64,000 bases of DNA, taken from NCBI GenBank assembly GCA_964586235.1, contig CAZPIO010000017.1, positions 18,258-82,257 of the forward strand. Reading direction: 5' to 3'. This DNA is from JAUCQB01 sp964586235 (lineage in GTDB: Bacteria; Planctomycetota; Phycisphaerae; UBA1845; PWPN01). Below the pieces are notes generated by a model. The model was not told the origin of the DNA, did not search any database, and saw nothing but the letters and a program-made list of their open reading frames with translations. The translations under genes were made by a program, and so were the position numbers. Of this stretch, positions 1 to 8,741 are shown in pieces; within the stretch, counting starts at the first letter, position 1; each line of letters opens with the position of its first letter.

Positions 1-1231
1 TCTCGATCGGCATCTTCCGGCTGAAGGTCTGGAGCGAGCGGGCCAGGCCGCTGGCCTGTTGGGTGGCGTCGAGGATCGACCGCAGGGCTTGTCGGGCTGC
101 GTGGTCGGGAAGCAGGGAGGCGCAGGCCTGCGTGGCGTAGCCACGGATGACGGTGATGAGATTGTGGAAGTCGTGTGCCACGCCGGCGGCGAGCTGGCCA
201 AGGGCTTCCATCTTCTGGACTTGGTGGAGCTGCTCGCGAAGGGCGTCGCGATCCGTCTCCGCCCGTTTGCGCCGGGCGATGTTTCGCGTCACGTAGACCC
301 AGCCGGTCGGGCGGTTGTCCTCATTCCGCAGCGGCAGGGCGGTGTGCTCGGCCGGGAAGAAGGTGCCGTCTTGGTGCCGCATGGTGACTTCCATCGGATA
401 CAGGAGCGAGCCTTGCTCGTTTGCCCGGGTCATCCAGATCTGGAACTCCCTCATTGCCCGCTCGTTCTCGTACAGGATGACCGGCTCTCGGCCGATGAGG
501 TCTTCCCGCCGATAGCCGAATATCTCGCATGCGGCCGGGTTGCAGTCCAGGATGCGGGTCGAGTTTGCGTCGATGATGAACAGCCCTTCGTGCAGGCCTG
601 TAAAGGTCATCTCCAGCAAGCGCTGTGATTCCCTTGCCGCGGTTTCAGCCCGTCGCCTCTCGCTGATCTCCTCCTGCAGCTTGCGGTTGGCGATTTCCAG
701 GTCGGCGGTTCGCTGGGCGACATGGTTTTCCAGCTCATCCCTGCTCCGTCGCAGCGCTTCCTGGGCGTTCTCGCGTTCAGTGACGTCGATGCCCAGCATC
801 GCGAGTCTTGTCACGCGGCCGTCGGGCCCGACCACGGGGCAGATGATGTTGTCAATCATCCGGTCGCCTCGCCGGTCGATAAAGCGCTTCTGCCGGCCGG
901 TCTCCAGGGCGAGCTGGGCGTGGCGGCGGCGTTGTTCAGCGAGCTCTGGCGGAAGCAGGTCGAAAGCGCACCGGCCGACCAACTCTTGCCGCGTAAGACC
1001 GAACCGATTGGCCATGGTCTCGTTGGCTTCGAGGATGATGCCGTCCGGGTCGATGAGGAACGCGGCTTCGGGGATGGCGTTGAGCAGGACTTCGATTGCT
1101 TCCTGGTCTTCGCGGAGAGAGTGCCAAGCTTGCTGCTGCTCGGCGAGGCGCCGGTCCATCTCGTCGACTCGGGCCCTGAGATGGGCGATCTCGTTGAGAA
1201 GCTCGATACTGGAATCAGAAGCCTGACTCAT
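1..1231 (-). CDS. PAS-PAS sensor histidine kinase, 3'-truncated by the window edge
   Basis: The gene reads leftward from an ATG at 1231 and runs off the window, giving about 410 residues of the N-terminal part. A short coiled coil (about residues 8-40) precedes a PAS domain (about 45-160), a second coiled coil and a second PAS domain (about 205-325), each followed by a typical VTERE/RNIARRK-like exit. A HisKA dimerisation box follows with the phosphoacceptor near His353, in the context GVAHDFHNL. This matches soluble hybrid-type or orphan kinases that sense a ligand or redox state through PAS domains. No transmembrane segment is visible in the part present. The ATPase domain and any receiver domain lie outside, so the output partner cannot be named. 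Confidence 0.85.
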   Translation of the reverse strand, partial: MSQASDSSIELLNEIAHLRARVDEMDRRLAEQQQAWHSLREDQEAIEVLLNAIPEAAFLIDPDGIILEANETMANRFGLTRQELVGRCAFDLLPPELAEQRRRHAQLALETGRQKRFIDRRGDRMIDNIICPVVGPDGRVTRLAMLGIDVTERENAQEALRRSRDELENHVAQRTADLEIANRKLQEEISERRRAETAARESQRLLEMTFTGLHEGLFIIDANSTRILDCNPAACEIFGYRREDLIGREPVILYENERAMREFQIWMTRANEQGSLLYPMEVTMRHQDGTFFPAEHTALPLRNEDNRPTGWVYVTRNIARRKRAETDRDALREQLHQVQKMEALGQLAAGVAHDFHNLITVIRGYATQACASLLPDHAARQALRSILDATQQASGLARSLQTFSRKMPIE

Positions 1232-1430
1232 CGACCCCCCAGATGCCTTGAACCCGCTGCCGCCCGTTTCCATCGCGGCCAGTTCGCGGGCTTTGCGGCG
1301 AGCCCGGGACCGGCGGGGCGGCGTGGAACGGTCGCCGAATGGCTACTGGGCAGCCGTTGCCGCCAGGGTGAACTCACGGCAGGGCAACAGGCTGGCGTCC
1401 ATGGGAACGAATATATCCGCCTTGAGAGGC

Positions 1431-1880
1431 TTATCCAAGCTGGCGATGGGCCGCTCGGGGAAGCCTCAAGAGTCCGTGTGCCGATCCGCAGGCGGTTTGA
1501 CACCGCCCGGTGTCGCACTTGCCCCCTCGCCCGGTCAGCCTCAGGCGGTTTCGGGCGAACCATTGGTACCCGGCGTCGAAGAATCGCCGAAGAATGGGCC
1601 AGTTGGTGGGTGCCAGCAGCCACCCCATGCCGACGGCGTCGTAGGCTCGACGAAAGACGGCCATCCCCCGGATAACCCGGCCGTTGGGCAAGACGCCGTG
1701 GATCTGACCCATCACCTGGTCGACGGTCAGTCGGTAGCGGGCCGGATCGAAGTCCGGACTGGTGATGTCCTCGAACAGCAGCCGGTCCCGACCACCGTCG
1801 AGCCAGCGGAGAAAGGCAACTTCACGCTTGCAGACGGGACACTCGCCGTCGTACAGGAGCTTGATTTCCCAGCCAATCAT
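1431..1880 (-). CDS. DUF393 (DCC family) thiol-disulfide oxidoreductase-like protein
   Basis: This is a protein of about 149 residues with the family signature YDGECPVC at residues 10-17, a thioredoxin-like CxxC motif near the N-terminus. The DCC family is thought to act in thiol-disulfide exchange, but its substrates are unknown. The ATG at 1880 is preferred because GAGGG lies seven bases upstream; in-frame ATGs at 1886 and 1916 are alternatives. The C-terminus after about residue 125 is rich in Arg and Gly and looks poorly conserved. It lies 200 bp upstream of the histidine kinase on the same strand, with no obvious functional link. Confidence 0.8.
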   Translation of the reverse strand: MIGWEIKLLYDGECPVCKREVAFLRWLDGGRDRLLFEDITSPDFDPARYRLTVDQVMGQIHGVLPNGRVIRGMAVFRRAYDAVGMGWLLAPTNWPILRRFFDAGYQWFARNRLRLTGRGGKCDTGRCQTACGSAHGLLRLPRAAHRQLG

Positions 1881-2051
1881 TCTCATGCCCTCATTTGTGG
1901 TCCGTTGCTGCCACAAAGATGGTAGGCGCTGCCGGCGACGCCGACTACAATGTGCAGACCGAGGCTAAGCTCTTGTGCTGGAAGATGTTGTGGGCTTGCA
2001 GGGGTATCGCCTGACGGTCCGCGTGGGCCCGCGAAGAAAGGAGAGACGTCG

Positions 2052-3680
2052 ATGTGGCTGCGCAGGGATACGGGGTTGCGTCTCGCCCAGGTATTGTTGT
2101 CGTCGGGCCTGGCGGTGTGGCTGGTCGGCTGCACCGGGCTGCCAGGTGCGGCAAGGCTCCCGCGGCAGGTCTACACGGACAAGTGTACGGGAGCCTGGGC
2201 AGGGCAGATGGTGGGTGTGATCTATGGGGAGCCCTACCAGTTCCAATCCAACGGCCGGCCGATCCTGACGCCCCTGGCAAAATGGCAGCCGGAGCGCGTG
2301 GAGGGAGCCCTGCGGCAGGACGATGTTTACGCGGAACTCACCTTCCTGGCCGCCCTGGAGAAATATGGCCTGGATGTGACTGCCGAGCAGGCCGGGCGCA
2401 TGTTTGCCGACGCTCCGTATCCCTTGTGGCACGCCAACCTTTACGGGCGCGAGAACATCCGCAAGGGCATCATGCCGCCTCTGTCGGGAGCCCCGCTGTA
2501 CAACCGCCACTGCGACGACATCGATTTCCAGATGGAGGCCGATCTGTTCGGCGTCATCTGCCCCGGCCTGCCGAAGCAGTCCAACAGGCTTTGCGACCTT
2601 TTCGGCCACATCATGAACTACGGCGACGGCGTTTACGGGGGCATGTTCGTGGCGGGCATGTACACCGAGGCGTTCTTCGAGAGCGACGACGTGATGAAGG
2701 TAATCCGGGCCGGCCTGGCCTGCATCCCGCCGCAGTCGAAGTACCACCAGTGCATCAGCGACACCCTCCTGTGGTGCCGAGAGAATCCGCACGACTGGCT
2801 GGCGGTCTGGCACAAGGTCGAACGGAAGTACAACGATGACATCGATTGCATGCCCGGCAATCCCTACAACATCGACGCCAGGCTCCATGGGGCTTACATC
2901 GTCATCGCCCTGATCTACGGCGGGGGCGACCTGATGACCACGATGGACATCTGCGTCCGCTGCGGCCAGGATGCCGACACGTCAACGGCCAACGTCGCGG
3001 GCATCATCGGATGCATGAAGGGCTATCACGGTCTGGATCCTCGAATTCTCGAGGGCCTGCCGGGCATCTCGGACCGCAAGTTCCTCGGCAGCGAGTATAC
3101 GCCTCAGACGCTCGTCGCCGCGTGCCGTCAGGTGGCCGAGTCGATCATCCAGCGAAACGGCGGGCAGGTGCTCGACCATGAGTACCTGATCCCGCGGCAG
3201 AGGCCCGCACCGCCGGCGCGCCTGGAGCAATGGGAAGACGAAGCCAGGCAGATCCGCGCGCCGGTGACGGTTCACGAGGTGGAACTCTGGGACCGGAAGT
3301 GGCGTGTGGTCCGTGTGGAGCGGGATTTCAAGGGCGGGCACTACCCGGCCGCCTACGGGCGCGAGAACGTGCTGATGATCAGTCCGATCACGCCCGAATC
3401 GCCGGCGGCGATCGAGACGTGGATGAGAGTCCCCGAAACGCCGCGCCCGGAGCTGAATGTCGAGGTTGCCTCCGACGGTCAGCACGGCGACTTTTTGCTC
3501 AGGATCTTCATCGACAACAAACCGGTGAAGGAGGCTGTAATCAGCACTCAGGGCCAGTTTGCGACCGAGAAGGTGAGCATCGACGCACCGCCCAACACGG
3601 CGGTCCGGGTCCGCCTCGAATTCCATGCCAACGACTGGGCGGTCAACGCGGGGTATCTTCGCGAAGTGAGGATCGAGTAG
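2052..3680 (+). CDS. ADP-ribosylglycohydrolase-family lipoprotein
   Basis: The product has 542 residues. A lipoprotein signal peptide ends in LVGC at about residues 21-24, so the protein is probably membrane-anchored outside the cytoplasm. An ADP-ribosylglycohydrolase (ARH/DraG-like) domain follows: the start motif YTDKCTGAWAGQMVG, an acidic pair at Asp90-Asp91, a DDIDF segment, and the late metal-binding motif GQDADT at residues 305-310. The region after about residue 395 looks like a beta-sandwich extension not needed for the fold. The ATG at 2052 has AGGAGAG upstream. Secreted ARH-fold proteins are common in planctomycetes, and their substrate may be a glycoside rather than ADP-ribosyl protein; that is inference. 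A TACAAT -10-like box lies at 1946-1951. Confidence 0.82.
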   Translation: MWLRRDTGLRLAQVLLSSGLAVWLVGCTGLPGAARLPRQVYTDKCTGAWAGQMVGVIYGEPYQFQSNGRPILTPLAKWQPERVEGALRQDDVYAELTFLAALEKYGLDVTAEQAGRMFADAPYPLWHANLYGRENIRKGIMPPLSGAPLYNRHCDDIDFQMEADLFGVICPGLPKQSNRLCDLFGHIMNYGDGVYGGMFVAGMYTEAFFESDDVMKVIRAGLACIPPQSKYHQCISDTLLWCRENPHDWLAVWHKVERKYNDDIDCMPGNPYNIDARLHGAYIVIALIYGGGDLMTTMDICVRCGQDADTSTANVAGIIGCMKGYHGLDPRILEGLPGISDRKFLGSEYTPQTLVAACRQVAESIIQRNGGQVLDHEYLIPRQRPAPPARLEQWEDEARQIRAPVTVHEVELWDRKWRVVRVERDFKGGHYPAAYGRENVLMISPITPESPAAIETWMRVPETPRPELNVEVASDGQHGDFLLRIFIDNKPVKEAVISTQGQFATEKVSIDAPPNTAVRVRLEFHANDWAVNAGYLREVRIE

Positions 3681-3733
3681 CCGCGGCCCGGCTTCAAGAA
3701 GCCGCTCCTGCGTTCCGCCCTGGCGGGCTGCCT

Positions 3734-3937
3734 GGGTCCGTGACAGTTTAGGCGGGGTAGCTGCAGGGCCAATTCAGAACCCGGAGCGCAAGCGACGGGC
3801 CCTTGACCGACCCCCGTAAGTCGGTCAAGGGCGGGCCAGACCGCGAAGCGGTCGCACGACCCGAGGCCCACTCGCTGGCGGTCGCCACGTCGACCAGGTA
3901 GGGGTTCTGAAAGAGCCGCCCAGACTGTCACGGACCC
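3734..3937. mobile_element. MITE-like element, copy 1, with 9-bp target duplication
   Basis: This 204-bp non-coding element has 22-bp terminal inverted repeats beginning GGGTCCGTGACAGT; the two ends differ at two positions. It is flanked by a perfect 9-bp direct repeat, GGGCTGCCT, at 3725-3733 and 3938-3946. Inside is a 13-bp perfect stem at 3799-3811 and 3820-3832. A second copy lies at 50806-50967. No transposase is encoded, so it must be mobilised in trans. It fills most of the 451-bp gap between the ARH-like gene and the next lipoprotein; the rest holds the promoter candidate at 3965-3994. Confidence 0.85.
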
Positions 3938-3964
3938 GGGCTGCCTGAGCAGGTGACGACCGGC

Positions 3965-3994
3965 TTGCAGTCGGCCGGCCGGTCTGCATAGAAT
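3965..3994 (+). promoter_or_regulatory. Candidate sigma-70-type promoter (TTGCAG-N18-TAGAAT)
   Basis: TTGCAG at 3965-3970 and TAGAAT at 3989-3994 are separated by 18 bp and lie 138 bp upstream of the start at 4132. The same two boxes with the same spacing, and with matching bases around them (CTTGCAGTCG and CTGC[A/T]TAGAATG), precede the Wood-Ljungdahl operon. Repetition of the whole arrangement is the main evidence. Confidence 0.5.
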
Positions 3995-4131
3995 GCCCGT
4001 CTGCCTGACAAAGCGGCATTTCTCTGGCCGCGCGCGGACAATCGTTCTTAGATGCGATGTACTTGGCCGTTGTCCGCAAGCCAGGAGGCTTATCCGGTCT
4101 CCCACACATCTTGGACATGAGGAGGTGGTCG

Positions 4132-6258
4132 ATGCGTGCGCGACAACTTAAGAGCACCGTTCTGCTCGGAGTGTTCGGCGTCGTCTGTCTGATCTTCGGC
4201 TGTGCTCCGCAGAGCGGCGGACCTTCCGGTGACGTCGTCGCCGACGCATCGGACGCGGAGGAAGCCGGCCAGGGCCTCGCCCAGGCGATCGCGGACGGCG
4301 TTGCCACCCAGGAGGCGATCAACTCGCTGGTGCAGACGCTCAAGGCCGACCCCAATGCGGTGGTCGCCGTGGCGGACGAGGACGGTCAGACGGCCTGGGC
4401 GCTCTTTGAGTCGGGCCTTGAATGCGTCTATGAAGTGATCGACGAAGAAGAGACCGAGCTTACGCTGCCGGCGGTCCAGGCGGCCGCGGTGCCCCGACCT
4501 GCGGATGCGACCACACCGGCGGCCCTTCACAGCCTTGTCGCCGCCGGCGCGGTGGGCGATTCATCCTTGTCGATCGCTCAAGCGGGCTGGGGGCTGACGT
4601 ACAGGCTGCCGACCAACAACAGGGCCGTGCTGGCCAATTCGCTCTACGTCACACGGCCCCTGCAAGACGTGAGGACCCCGATCCGGACGATGATCGAGGC
4701 GTGTGGCTACAACGTGGATGTGGTCGACGCCGACCTGGAGTTTTTCGAGAACATGAGCCAATACGGGGTCATCTTCATCGAGGCCCACGGCAGTCGGCGG
4801 AGTTCGGCCGAGGCGATCTGGGACTCCGCCGCCAATACCTTCTACAACCTTGTGCTGGAGCAGAACCTGCCTGCCTGCGGCCTGGCGGGGGCGGAAGCCG
4901 TATTGCAGACCACGACAGAGGTGACCCAGGCTCTCCTTACCGAATACAAGGAGGATCTGGAGTGCGGCCGGCTGAAGATCCGATTCCCCACCGTTAAACG
5001 CAAAGGGCTACCTCCTGTGACCTACCGCTTTTTCGGCGTTACGCCCAACTTTGTGCGGCGCCACGACACCGGCAAGTTTCCGGATTACGCCCTGTTATGC
5101 CTGAATGCGTGCCGCTCATTTACGACCGAGGGCAGCCCGTGGGCACATCTGATGAACGAGAAATCGTACGGTTCGATCGTCGTCGGCTGGGACCAGCGCG
5201 TGCATTACGGCGTCTCGGCGCGGGCGATGTTGCACCTCTTCCAGTTCCTGGCCGGAACGAATCAGGAGTTCGATATCACCGTGATCGACCCAGCCACCGG
5301 TGTCATGACAGTCTATCCCCTGCTATTCAAGAACGACGCACCCGTCCTGCCACAGACGGTCGACGCGGCCATGAGCGGGCTGATGCGCCAGAGTTTTGAC
5401 GTCGATCCGGGGACAACCGCCCGCCTAACCGGCACCGGAGACACGCTGTACGGCTTCAACCAGCTCATACTTGCGCCGGCTATCGAAGCTCTTGAAACGC
5501 TCGGCGACGGCAGGGTCGAGATGACCGCGCGATGCGCGGATAACGCCGAGCTGGAGTTTCCCGGAGGCTCGGTCAATATCGGAGCGAACAACAACGGCGT
5601 GTGGCAATTCACTTTGCCGGGGCTCTACTCCGGTCCCATGTCGCTGGTGATGGAAAGTCGAAGGTGTCGGCCGCGAGATCTGCTTCAGTGGGAGCCACTG
5701 GTCATTAAGATACGCCCGGCCTCCACAACGAACGCCTTCGGCACATGCGATTTCGAGGTTACCTACCAGCTCTCCGCCCGGGCCATCGCCGCCGGGAGCC
5801 GCGAAGGATGGTCTGTGTGGGACCCGCCGGACTCCGCGTTCAGCGCTAGCTGGGACCCGGATAGGTCGGTGGTTACCTGGTCAATCAGCGGCAACGCCAG
5901 CGAGTCGGACTTGCTCGGCGGCACATCGCAGTGTACGTGGTCCGGCGGCAATACACGGGCCTTCAACGAGGTCTCCGTTTCGCCCGGTAGCACCGGGGGG
6001 CTGTGGTCGCTGGACGGCCAAACCGCCTGGCTGACCGTGGACCCCCCGTTCAACATCGAGTATACGGTTTCCTGCTCTGGCCTGTTTCCGCCGGACTATG
6101 CATGCGGTGTCTATGGCTCGGTCTCGATTCAAGTCCAGTTGGGGGCCGACTGGAGCATCCTGCCCGGCTCGGCCACCGACATCATAGGAACAAACGTGAT
6201 CGAGTGGCAGGCGTGCACGCCGGTGCCGGCCTTTGACAGCAGCCAGTTGCCGCGGTGA
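4132..6258 (+). CDS. Large lipoprotein with caspase-like (clan CD) catalytic motif
   Basis: The product has 708 residues and a lipoprotein signal ending IFGC at Cys24. Between about residues 160 and 400 is a segment with two clan CD hallmarks: His219-Gly after a hydrophobic strand (VIFIEAHGS) and Ala-Cys327 after another (ALLCLNACRS). In caspases, gingipains and clostripain the catalytic dyad is likewise His in an HG pair and Cys in an AC or GC pair after beta strands. The remaining 300 residues are beta-rich and without recognised motifs. The start is set by AGGAGG six bases before the ATG at 4132. No homologous family name can be given from sequence alone; cysteine peptidase activity is inference, and the usual partner proteins are not seen nearby. 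Confidence 0.6.
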   Translation: MRARQLKSTVLLGVFGVVCLIFGCAPQSGGPSGDVVADASDAEEAGQGLAQAIADGVATQEAINSLVQTLKADPNAVVAVADEDGQTAWALFESGLECVYEVIDEEETELTLPAVQAAAVPRPADATTPAALHSLVAAGAVGDSSLSIAQAGWGLTYRLPTNNRAVLANSLYVTRPLQDVRTPIRTMIEACGYNVDVVDADLEFFENMSQYGVIFIEAHGSRRSSAEAIWDSAANTFYNLVLEQNLPACGLAGAEAVLQTTTEVTQALLTEYKEDLECGRLKIRFPTVKRKGLPPVTYRFFGVTPNFVRRHDTGKFPDYALLCLNACRSFTTEGSPWAHLMNEKSYGSIVVGWDQRVHYGVSARAMLHLFQFLAGTNQEFDITVIDPATGVMTVYPLLFKNDAPVLPQTVDAAMSGLMRQSFDVDPGTTARLTGTGDTLYGFNQLILAPAIEALETLGDGRVEMTARCADNAELEFPGGSVNIGANNNGVWQFTLPGLYSGPMSLVMESRRCRPRDLLQWEPLVIKIRPASTTNAFGTCDFEVTYQLSARAIAAGSREGWSVWDPPDSAFSASWDPDRSVVTWSISGNASESDLLGGTSQCTWSGGNTRAFNEVSVSPGSTGGLWSLDGQTAWLTVDPPFNIEYTVSCSGLFPPDYACGVYGSVSIQVQLGADWSILPGSATDIIGTNVIEWQACTPVPAFDSSQLPR

Positions 6259-6601
6259 GGCGGGGAGGCGTTACACCGACGGACCCGGTGAGCGTTCTTG
6301 GGCTGGCCTACACGTAGAGCCCGATGCTGGCGGATTTCGGGGGTCTCCGGATTCCGACGAGCATCTGCCGGTGACTCCAACCCGATCCGCCTTGATACCT
6401 CCTGATCTTCGATACCATCGACGCCTCCACTTCTCATCGTTCGGCGCGCCTTGGGAGAAACACAGATTGCCGCGAGGTCTTGGCGGCAGCTCACCTGGCG
6501 TCAGCCGTGTCGGGTGTGCTCCGGCCGGCTTCGCTCGCTTTCTGGGCTCGAAGATGACGGCTGCGGGCATTGTGCGTCATCGCTGAGACTCCCGCGGTCG
6601 C

Positions 6602-6631
6602 TTGCAGTCGGGTCGCGGGCCTGCTTAGAAT
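6602..6631 (+). promoter_or_regulatory. Candidate promoter of the Wood-Ljungdahl operon
   Basis: TTGCAG at 6602-6607 and TAGAAT at 6626-6631, spaced by 18 bp, lie 113 bp upstream of the first operon gene. The rest of the 485-bp gap 6259-6743 holds no gene that can be supported and no recognisable cobalamin or SAM riboswitch. Confidence 0.5.
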
Positions 6632-6743
6632 GATCGCCCGGTCGGCAAAAACGGGCTTTCCCGAACAAGACTCGCCCGGTCTCACAACAAGGCTGGGCCA
6701 CGTGATGGGTTGTAACCAGGTACCCCTTTACCAAGGAGCAACC

Positions 6744-7616
6744 ATGGCGGTGAGAATTGAGGACTACACGGGCAAGGTCACGATCTCGGACGGCGCATGG
6801 GGCACGGAGCTCGACAAGCTCGGTTGCCCCCCGGGCTTCTGTCGCGAGGAGTGGAACCTTTCCAGGCCGGAGCTGGTCGAGAAGGTCGCGGCGGCGTATG
6901 TCGGCGCCGGGTCGCAGATCATCCTGACCAATACCTTCAGTGCCAACCGGTTCGCGCTCGCCAGGCACGGCAAGGAGGAGCAGGTGGCGGCGTACAACAG
7001 GGCGGGGGCGGCGATCAGCAAGAAGGCCGCGGGGGCGAAGGCCAAGGTGTTCGGCTCGATCGGCCCCAGCGGCAAGATGCTCATGGATGGGGATGTGACC
7101 GAGGACGACCTGTTCTCGGCGTTCAAGGCCCAGGCGGAGGCGCTGGCCGAGGGCGGCTGCGACGCACTGGTGGTCGAGACCATGACCGATCTGCAGGAAG
7201 CGGCTATCGCGGTGCGGGCGGCCAAAACCACCGGCCTGTTGGTGGTAGGCTGCATGACCTACGACTCCGGCCCGGACCACACCCGGACGATGATGGGCGT
7301 GACGCCGGAGCAGGCGGTCGAGGGTCTGACCGAGGCGGGCGCGGACATCATCGGATGCAACTGCGGAATCGGCATCGACAACTACATCATCGTGGCCGGC
7401 AAATTCCGCGCTGCAACGAAAAAGCCCATCTGGGTCAAGGCGAATGCCGGGATGCCCGAGGTGGTGGACGGCAAGCCGGTGTACAAGATGCAGCCGGAGG
7501 TGTTCGGAGAGAGAGTGAAAGAACTGATCAAGGCGGGGGCGAACATCGTCGGCGGCTGCTGCGGGACGAGCCCGGTGTTTATCGCGGCGACGGCGAAGGC
7601 GCTCGCCAAGAAATGA
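6744..7616 (+). CDS. Homocysteine S-methyltransferase family protein
   Basis: This 290-residue protein has the TIM-barrel fold of the homocysteine-binding module of cobalamin-dependent methionine synthase (MetH N-terminal part): DGAWGTEL at the start, TNTFSAN, the first zinc ligand in IGCNCGIG (about residue 209) and the GGCCGTSP pair near the C-terminus. It stands alone, without the folate, cobalamin or activation modules of MetH. As first gene of a CODH/ACS operon it could transfer a methyl group from a corrinoid protein to homocysteine; that partner is inference. The ATG follows AAGGAG. Its TGA stop is the first ATGA of the intergenic palindromic repeat. Confidence 0.85.
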   Translation: MAVRIEDYTGKVTISDGAWGTELDKLGCPPGFCREEWNLSRPELVEKVAAAYVGAGSQIILTNTFSANRFALARHGKEEQVAAYNRAGAAISKKAAGAKAKVFGSIGPSGKMLMDGDVTEDDLFSAFKAQAEALAEGGCDALVVETMTDLQEAAIAVRAAKTTGLLVVGCMTYDSGPDHTRTMMGVTPEQAVEGLTEAGADIIGCNCGIGIDNYIIVAGKFRAATKKPIWVKANAGMPEVVDGKPVYKMQPEVFGERVKELIKAGANIVGGCCGTSPVFIAATAKALAKK

Positions 7617-7760
7617 CGAAACCCGAAGTCCGAATGACGAAAGAAACCCGAATGACGAAATTCAAACGGCCTTGCGGTAGTGCGGCGTTCCTTCGTAATT
7701 TGGGCATTCGTCATTCTTTCGTCATTCGGATTTCGACATTCGGATTTCGCCCGTCATTTT
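7612..7760. repeat. Intergenic palindromic repeat, ATGACGAA family (junction 1)
   Basis: The left arm repeats AATGACGAAA and CCGAATGACGAAA; the right arm carries the complement, CATTCGTCATTC and TTCGTCATTCGG. The arms could pair into a long interrupted stem. The left arm overlaps the stop codon of the methyltransferase gene. Confidence 0.85.
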
Positions 7761-7785
7761 TGCCGCTTCCGCTGAGAGGCACACC

Positions 7786-8595
7786 ATGGGCCTAAAACTG
7801 GCGGTGAGCGGAAAAGGCGGCGTGGGCAAGTCGACCTTGGCGGCGATGTTCGCGCACTTGGCGGTTGCCGATGGGCAGCGGGTGCTGGCGATTGACGCCG
7901 ACCCGGATGCGAATCTCGCGGCGGCGCTGGGGATGCCGGCTGAGCAGCGGCGGCAGATTGTTCCGCTGGCGCAACGGCGGGCGCTGATCGAGGCCCGAAC
8001 GGGTGCGAAGGTGCGACAGTACGGGCAGATGTTCAAGCTAAACCCGGAGGTCGCGGACATCGCCGAGCAGGAATCCGCGGAATATCGGGGCATCCACCTG
8101 CTCGTTCTCGGGGCGATCGAGGCCGGCGGTTCCGGCTGTGCGTGCCCGGAGAGCGTTCTGATCCGGTCGCTGCTCGTGGATGTGGTGCTGCGCAAGGACG
8201 ACTGCGTCATCCTGGATATGGAGGCCGGTCTCGAGCATTTGGGCCGGGCGACGGCCCAGGGCGTGGACCTGATGGTGGTCGTGGTCGAGCCGGGGCAACG
8301 GGCAATCGAGACGGCCGCTGCGGTCCGGAGGATGGCCGGCCAGATCGGCGTCCGGCGCTATGCTGTAGTCGGCAACAAGGTGGCCGGGGATGCCGATCGG
8401 CGGTTCATCGAGGAAAACGTGCCCTCAGAAGAGTATCTCGGCAGCCTGCCGCTGAGCGAGACGATCCGGCGAGCGGATCGCGACGGGGTGCCGCTGATTG
8501 ATGTCGCCGAGCCGCAGTTGAGAGAGACGTTCAGGGAGTTGTGGGAGAAAGTGAAAGAACGCGTGGAGGAAACCCGAATGACGAAATCCGAATGA
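7786..8595 (+). CDS. cooC: CooC-type ATPase 1, CODH/ACS nickel maturation
   Basis: The product has 269 residues. It is a MinD/ParA-like P-loop ATPase with a deviant Walker A (GKGGVGKST, residues 9-17), the IDADPDANLA switch region and the GCACP motif (CxC) that binds nickel at the dimer interface in CooC/AcsF. It is expected to load Ni into CooS or AcsB at the cost of ATP. It shares the operon with a second, clearly divergent CooC at 10062, so the two may serve different metal centres. Its last residues, RMTKSE, and its stop codon are read from the intergenic repeat. Confidence 0.9.
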   Translation: MGLKLAVSGKGGVGKSTLAAMFAHLAVADGQRVLAIDADPDANLAAALGMPAEQRRQIVPLAQRRALIEARTGAKVRQYGQMFKLNPEVADIAEQESAEYRGIHLLVLGAIEAGGSGCACPESVLIRSLLVDVVLRKDDCVILDMEAGLEHLGRATAQGVDLMVVVVEPGQRAIETAAAVRRMAGQIGVRRYAVVGNKVAGDADRRFIEENVPSEEYLGSLPLSETIRRADRDGVPLIDVAEPQLRETFRELWEKVKERVEETRMTKSE

Positions 8596-8722
8596 TGAAT
8601 GAAACCAGAAATCCGAAGGACGAAACACGAGCCGATCGTCCGTTCGTCCTTCGAGTCCCACTATTCCTTCGACATTCGGGCTTCGTCATTCCTTCGTCAT
8701 TCGGATTTCGTCATTCGTCATT
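8571..8722. repeat. Intergenic palindromic repeat, ATGACGAA family (junction 2)
   Basis: The left arm CCCGAATGACGAAATCCGAA overlaps the 3' end of cooC-1 and encodes its last six residues. The right arm CTTCGTCATTCC ... TTCGGATTTCGTCATTCGTC ends 20 bp before the next start codon. Confidence 0.85.
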
Positions 8723-8741
8723 TGCTTTGAGGAGAACCACG

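Noticed and set aside
1..1231. Long open frames on the + strand across the histidine kinase region
   Set aside because: They have no family motifs and no ribosome-binding sites, while the - strand frame encodes clear PAS and HisKA domains.
6259..6743. Cobalamin riboswitch upstream of the corrinoid-dependent operon
   Set aside because: No B12-box or expected stem arrangement could be seen; only a promoter candidate is supported.
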